A DNA stretch of 9,694 nucleotides from an uncultured Succinivibrio sp. (lineage in GTDB: Bacteria > Pseudomonadota > Gammaproteobacteria > Enterobacterales > Succinivibrionaceae), in contig CACYBT010000215.1 in NCBI GenBank assembly GCA_902772715.1, positions 1-9,694 on the forward strand, given 5' to 3'. A model generated the notes under the pieces. That model did not search any database. It saw nothing but the letters and a program-made list of their open reading frames with translations, and was not told the DNA's origin. Shown here piece by piece: positions 5,651 to 9,694 of this stretch. The position numbers and the translations under genes were made by a program. Positions within the stretch are counted from its first letter, which is position 1. Each line of letters opens with the position of its first letter.

Positions 5651-8600
5651 ATGACACCTATTAGTGAAAAAAACAGCCAGCAACAGGGGCTGTACCGCAG
5701 TGATTTCGAGCATGACGCTTGTGGCGTTGGTTTTATTGTAGATATCAAGGGACGCAAGAGTCACAGTATTGTAAGTCAGGGTCTGGAAATTCTCCGCAAT
5801 CTGACACACCGTGGCGCTGTAGGTGCCGATCCATTACAGGGTGATGGTGCCGGTATTCTCATTCAGATCCCAGATGAACTATATCGACAGGAACTAAAAA
5901 GAGAACAGATTCATCTTCCACCAGTTGGAGAATACGGTGTCGGTATGATTTTTCTGCCCAAAGAGGCAGCCTCAAGACACGCCTGTGAAGAGGAAATAGA
6001 AAGAGCGGTTCTTGCTGAAGGTCAGATTATTTTAGGATGGCGTGATGTGCCGATTAATACTGAGCTAAAAATGTCCCCTAAAGTTAAAGGAAAAGAGCCA
6101 GTCATAAGGCAAATTTTTGTCGGACACAGCAGTGATCTCCTAGTAACCGACGCCCTTGAGCGCAAACTATATATTATCCGCAAACGCAGTTCTATTGCCA
6201 TTCACAATCTTAATCTCAAACACTGTAAGGAATTCTATATTCCTTCATTTTCAGCACGAACCGTGGTCTATAAGGGACAATTGTTAGCCTCACAGATTGG
6301 ACAATATTTCCGAGATCTTGATGATGCACGCTGTACCTCGTCACTTGCAGTTATTCATCAGCGATTCTCTACCAACACTTTCCCTCAGTGGTCACTTGCG
6401 CATCCTTTCAGAATGGTTGCACACAATGGTGAAATCAATACCTTACGCGGTAACTTTAACTGGATCAAAGCCCGCGAACAGCAAATCACTTCTGCCGTTT
6501 TGGGCAGTGATCTTGAAAAACTATGGCCTCTTATTTTCAAAGGTCAGTCTGACTCAGCCTCGTTTGATAATGTCTTAGAACTTTTAACCATGGCCGGATA
6601 TCCACTGTCTCAGGCAATTATGATGATGATCCCGTCCGCCTGGGAAAAAGACCGCTTTATGGATAAACGCTTAAAAGCCTTTTACGAATTCCATGCCGCC
6701 ATGATGGAACCATGGGACGGACCGGCTGCTGTAGTCTTTACTGACGGTAGGCAAATAGGTGCCACACTTGACCGTAACGGTTTGCGTCCTGCACGTTATA
6801 TTGAAACAAAGGACGGCAGAGTCATTCTCGCCTCCGAGGAGGGCGTTCTCAACCTTGATGAACACGATATATTAAGACACCAGCGTATTGAACCTGGCAA
6901 AATGCTTTTAATTGATACCGAACAGGCTCGTATCATCCCTGATGCAGAAATTAAAAATCAGATTGCCTGCGCCAGACCTTATCAGGAATGGGTTAACAAA
7001 GTTAAAATCAGGATCTCAGACATTAAGGGTAACTATGAAAAACCCACTGATAATCTTAGTTTACCATTACTTCTTGGGGTGTTCGGTTACACCCAGGAAA
7101 GTATCGACAGACTTATCCGGTATCAGTCAGAGCACGGTCAAGAACCAATTCTTTCAATGGGTAATGATACCCCTCTCTCAGTACTCTCGGCAAAACCTAA
7201 AACCTTATACAACTATTTTAGACAGTTATTTGCTCAGGTCACCAATCCTCCCATCGATCCAATCCGTGAAGATATGGTTACCTCACTGCTTTCCTTTGTC
7301 GGACCAAGACCAAATCTGCTCAACGTGATGGATACCAATCCAACAGTACGCTTAGAGGTAGAACAGCCTGTTTTAGATGAGAATGATATGGAAAAGATTC
7401 GCCACATCGCCTCATATACAGGAAACAAGTTCCGTACCATGATTTTGGATATAACTTACCCTTTAGAATGGGGCGCCGATGCTATTGAAGCGAGACTGGC
7501 GAGTATCCTCGCGCAGGCTGTAGAAGCCGTGCACTCTGGGGTTAACATTCTTATCATAAGTGACCGCAATGTAAGCTCAACTAGAGTGGCCATTCCAGCG
7601 CTGCTTGCAACTTCTGCCGTGCATCAGTGTCTCGTCGAACATGGACTTAGAACTAGTACAGGTCTTATTGTCGAAACAGGATCTGCCTATGAAGTTCATC
7701 ATTTTGCCCTGTTAGGTGGTTATGGCGCTGAGGCCGTTCACCCATACGTGGCCTTAAGACTTGTTGCATCCATGGCACCAAATGACGCGGATCAAACAAA
7801 ATATATCAAAAATTATATAGGATCCATTGATCATGGCCTATATAAAACCATGGCAAAAATGGGGATCAGTACATATATGTCATATATCGGAGCCCAGATT
7901 TTTGAAGCCGTGGGACTTTCAACAGAGTTTGTAGAGCGCTATTTCACCAACACTCCTACTGCGGTGTCAGGCATTGGACTTTTTGAAGTTGCAAAGGAAG
8001 CAGTAGAAATTCACAACCATACCTTTAAAGGCAGTAATTCCAAAGAATACCTGCAGGACAGTGGAGAACTAAACTGGCGTTACGGCGGTGAAGAGCATAT
8101 GTGGACTCCTGAGGCAGTGGTACACCTGCAAAATGCAGTACGCAATGACAGTTACGAGGAATATCAACGTTATGCCAACATCATCAACGATCAGCATAAA
8201 CGTCATCTTACCCTGCGCGGTCTTTTGACTTTCAAAGAAACCAAGCCTATAGACATTAGTGAAGTAGAAAGTGAAGATTCCATTATCAAACGTTTTGCAA
8301 CCGCCGCAATGTCACAAGGAGCAATTTCTACTGAAGCCCATACGGCAATAGCCATTGCCATGAATCGTCTCGGGGCTATGTCCAACAGCGGTGAAGGCGG
8401 AGAAGATCCGCGACGTAACGGGGTCATACAGCAAAACACAACCACAACCAAAATTTTAGGAAAAGATATTCTCTTTGACTATCCGTTAAAAAAAGGTGAT
8501 TGTCTTGCCTCAAAGGTACGCCAGGTGGCCTCGGGACGTTTCGGAGTAACCTGTGAATACCTTTCAGAGGCCAAAGTCATACAGATCAAAATGGCACAGG

Positions 8601-9694
8601 GGGCAAAACCCGGGGAAGGCGGTCAGCTGCCGGGACATAAGGTTTCTCCATACATTGGCATGTTAAGACATTCACTGCCTGGTATTGGACTTATATCTCC
8701 ACCGCCACATCATGACATTTATTCGATTGAGGATCTATCACAGCTGATTTTTGATTTGAAACTTGCCAATACCAAAGCAGATATTTCGGTAAAGCTCGTC
8801 TCTGAAGTTGGAATAGGAACCGTGGCTGCGGGAGTGGCCAAGTGTAAGGCCGATCATATTGTCATTTCCGGACACGACGGCGGAACGGGAGCTGCTCCAG
8901 CCTCCTCACTCATGCACGCAGGTACAGCATGGGAAGTCGGTCTGTCTGAAGTACAGCAGACACTAGTATTAAATCATCTGCGCTCCCGCGTCAGACTGCA
9001 GGTAGACGGGCAGATCAAAACAGGACGGGACGTAGTAATAGGGGCCATTTTGGGCGCTGATGAATTTGGATTTGCCACAGCACCACTGGTTTGCCTTGGC
9101 TGTACCATGATGCGTAAATGCCATAACAATACCTGTCCTGCCGGCATCGCCACTCAGGATGAGAGACTGCGCAGACAATTTACGGGTCGTCCTGAGCATC
9201 TTATGAATTTTTACCACTTCATCGCCCGCGAAGTACGTGAAATCATGGCAAAACTAGGGGTAAGAGTCTTTGATGAGCTTATTGGCCGTGTAGATTTACT
9301 TAGAACCAATGCCAATGATCCACTGCCAAAAAAACTGGGCTTATGCTTTGACAAAATTCTGTATCGCGATGAGAGTCTTGATGGAGAGCCAATGCATCAT
9401 GTCATAGCTCAGGATCATGAACTGGAAAAGGCATTCGATCTTAAGTTTATGGACTCAATCAAGGAATTTGTAAAGGATGACTGTCCTCAGGATAAAACAT
9501 TATGCTTTACAAGCAGAATAAGTAATGTCAACCGCAGTATTGGAACACTTATTTCAGGTTATCTTACCGCTCATAAACAGCATCTTAAGGAAAACAGTAT
9601 CAGTTTAAATCTTGAAGGTACGGCAGGACAGAGTCTGGGTGCCTTTTTGTGTCAAGGTCTATTTATAAAACTGAAAGGACAGGCAAATGACTAC
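5651..9694 (+). CDS. gltB: Glutamate synthase large subunit (C-terminal end missing)
   Basis: Makes two glutamates from glutamine and 2-oxoglutarate. 1348 codons are open to the window edge; roughly 150-200 C-terminal residues are missing. Glutaminase domain (about 24-430): Cys24 in ACGVGF should become N-terminal after removal of a 23-residue propeptide; then HRGAVGADP, GDGAG (64-68), HNGEIN (258-263) and LDRNGLRPARY (373-382). A central domain follows, then the FMN synthase domain (about 870-1230) with GEGGED (914-919), KMAQGAKPGEGGQLPG (980-995), SPPPHHDIYSIEDL and GHDGGTGA. Cys1151, Cys1157 and Cys1162 (C-x5-C-x4-C) bind the 3Fe-4S cluster. GTAGQSLG (1323-1330) begins the C-terminal beta-helix. 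Between GEGGED and RQVASG there are about 25 more residues than in E. coli, where ferredoxin-dependent enzymes have their loop. MMRKCHNNTCPAGIATQD and DGQIKTGRDV look non-enteric. It is probably co-transcribed with glnA; whether gltD follows cannot be seen. Confidence 0.97.
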   Translation, partial: MTPISEKNSQQQGLYRSDFEHDACGVGFIVDIKGRKSHSIVSQGLEILRNLTHRGAVGADPLQGDGAGILIQIPDELYRQELKREQIHLPPVGEYGVGMIFLPKEAASRHACEEEIERAVLAEGQIILGWRDVPINTELKMSPKVKGKEPVIRQIFVGHSSDLLVTDALERKLYIIRKRSSIAIHNLNLKHCKEFYIPSFSARTVVYKGQLLASQIGQYFRDLDDARCTSSLAVIHQRFSTNTFPQWSLAHPFRMVAHNGEINTLRGNFNWIKAREQQITSAVLGSDLEKLWPLIFKGQSDSASFDNVLELLTMAGYPLSQAIMMMIPSAWEKDRFMDKRLKAFYEFHAAMMEPWDGPAAVVFTDGRQIGATLDRNGLRPARYIETKDGRVILASEEGVLNLDEHDILRHQRIEPGKMLLIDTEQARIIPDAEIKNQIACARPYQEWVNKVKIRISDIKGNYEKPTDNLSLPLLLGVFGYTQESIDRLIRYQSEHGQEPILSMGNDTPLSVLSAKPKTLYNYFRQLFAQVTNPPIDPIREDMVTSLLSFVGPRPNLLNVMDTNPTVRLEVEQPVLDENDMEKIRHIASYTGNKFRTMILDITYPLEWGADAIEARLASILAQAVEAVHSGVNILIISDRNVSSTRVAIPALLATSAVHQCLVEHGLRTSTGLIVETGSAYEVHHFALLGGYGAEAVHPYVALRLVASMAPNDADQTKYIKNYIGSIDHGLYKTMAKMGISTYMSYIGAQIFEAVGLSTEFVERYFTNTPTAVSGIGLFEVAKEAVEIHNHTFKGSNSKEYLQDSGELNWRYGGEEHMWTPEAVVHLQNAVRNDSYEEYQRYANIINDQHKRHLTLRGLLTFKETKPIDISEVESEDSIIKRFATAAMSQGAISTEAHTAIAIAMNRLGAMSNSGEGGEDPRRNGVIQQNTTTTKILGKDILFDYPLKKGDCLASKVRQVASGRFGVTCEYLSEAKVIQIKMAQGAKPGEGGQLPGHKVSPYIGMLRHSLPGIGLISPPPHHDIYSIEDLSQLIFDLKLANTKADISVKLVSEVGIGTVAAGVAKCKADHIVISGHDGGTGAAPASSLMHAGTAWEVGLSEVQQTLVLNHLRSRVRLQVDGQIKTGRDVVIGAILGADEFGFATAPLVCLGCTMMRKCHNNTCPAGIATQDERLRRQFTGRPEHLMNFYHFIAREVREIMAKLGVRVFDELIGRVDLLRTNANDPLPKKLGLCFDKILYRDESLDGEPMHHVIAQDHELEKAFDLKFMDSIKEFVKDDCPQDKTLCFTSRISNVNRSIGTLISGYLTAHKQHLKENSISLNLEGTAGQSLGAFLCQGLFIKLKGQANDY

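Noticed and set aside
5573..5809. A 78-codon minus-strand open frame across the glnA-gltB junction
   Set aside because: It is antisense to the conserved C-terminus of GlnA and N-terminus of GltB, with no similarity of its own.
6912..7328. A 138-codon plus-strand open frame
   Set aside because: It lies wholly inside gltB in another frame, and the gltB frame encodes conserved blocks such as QVTNPPIDPIRED here.

Overview
The window reads as chromosomal, AT-leaning DNA from a gammaproteobacterium. The PntA, GlnA and RimI proteins align closely, from memory, with the enteric versions. The overlapping psi-subunit/rimI gene pair is also an enteric-type arrangement. An anaerobic gut or rumen relative such as Succinivibrionaceae would fit, but nothing here proves a genus. 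I see no mobile element, tRNA, rRNA or CRISPR array.

Layout: positions 1-3608 are read leftwards. They hold the 5' end of pntB (cut by the window edge), complete pntA, an AT-rich gap (2182-2455), rimI, and a gene that is probably holD with an unusually long N-terminal half. Positions 3609-4212 are a 604-bp non-coding region with several regulatory-looking elements: a holD promoter, a possible small structured RNA, an NtrC-type 17-mer, a 47-bp nested palindrome, a second palindrome and a sigma70-type promoter. Positions 4213-9694 are read rightwards and hold glnA and then gltB, 28 bp apart. gltB runs off the right edge after 1348 codons.

Function: GlnA (glutamine synthetase) and GltB (glutamate synthase large subunit) together make the GS-GOGAT ammonia-assimilation cycle and appear co-transcribed. 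PntAB is the proton-translocating transhydrogenase that makes NADPH, the reductant that classical GOGAT uses. The closeness of pntAB and glnA-gltB is suggestive, but they are on opposite strands with holD-rimI between them.

Most worth a second look: (1) GltB carries an insertion of about 25 residues, relative to E. coli, at the position of the ferredoxin loop of ferredoxin-dependent glutamate synthases, and is not of enteric type elsewhere. (2) GlnA, otherwise conserved, has Ala-His in place of Arg-Arg at residues 355-356, losing an active-site arginine. (3) PntB has an extra loop of about 38 residues with two cysteines, predicted periplasmic. (4) The glnA upstream region has an NtrC-like site but no visible sigma54 promoter, next to a long nested palindrome. 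(5) RimI has lost the glycine of its acetyl-CoA-binding motif. None of this amounts to a clearly new system; these are unusual variants of known central-metabolism genes.
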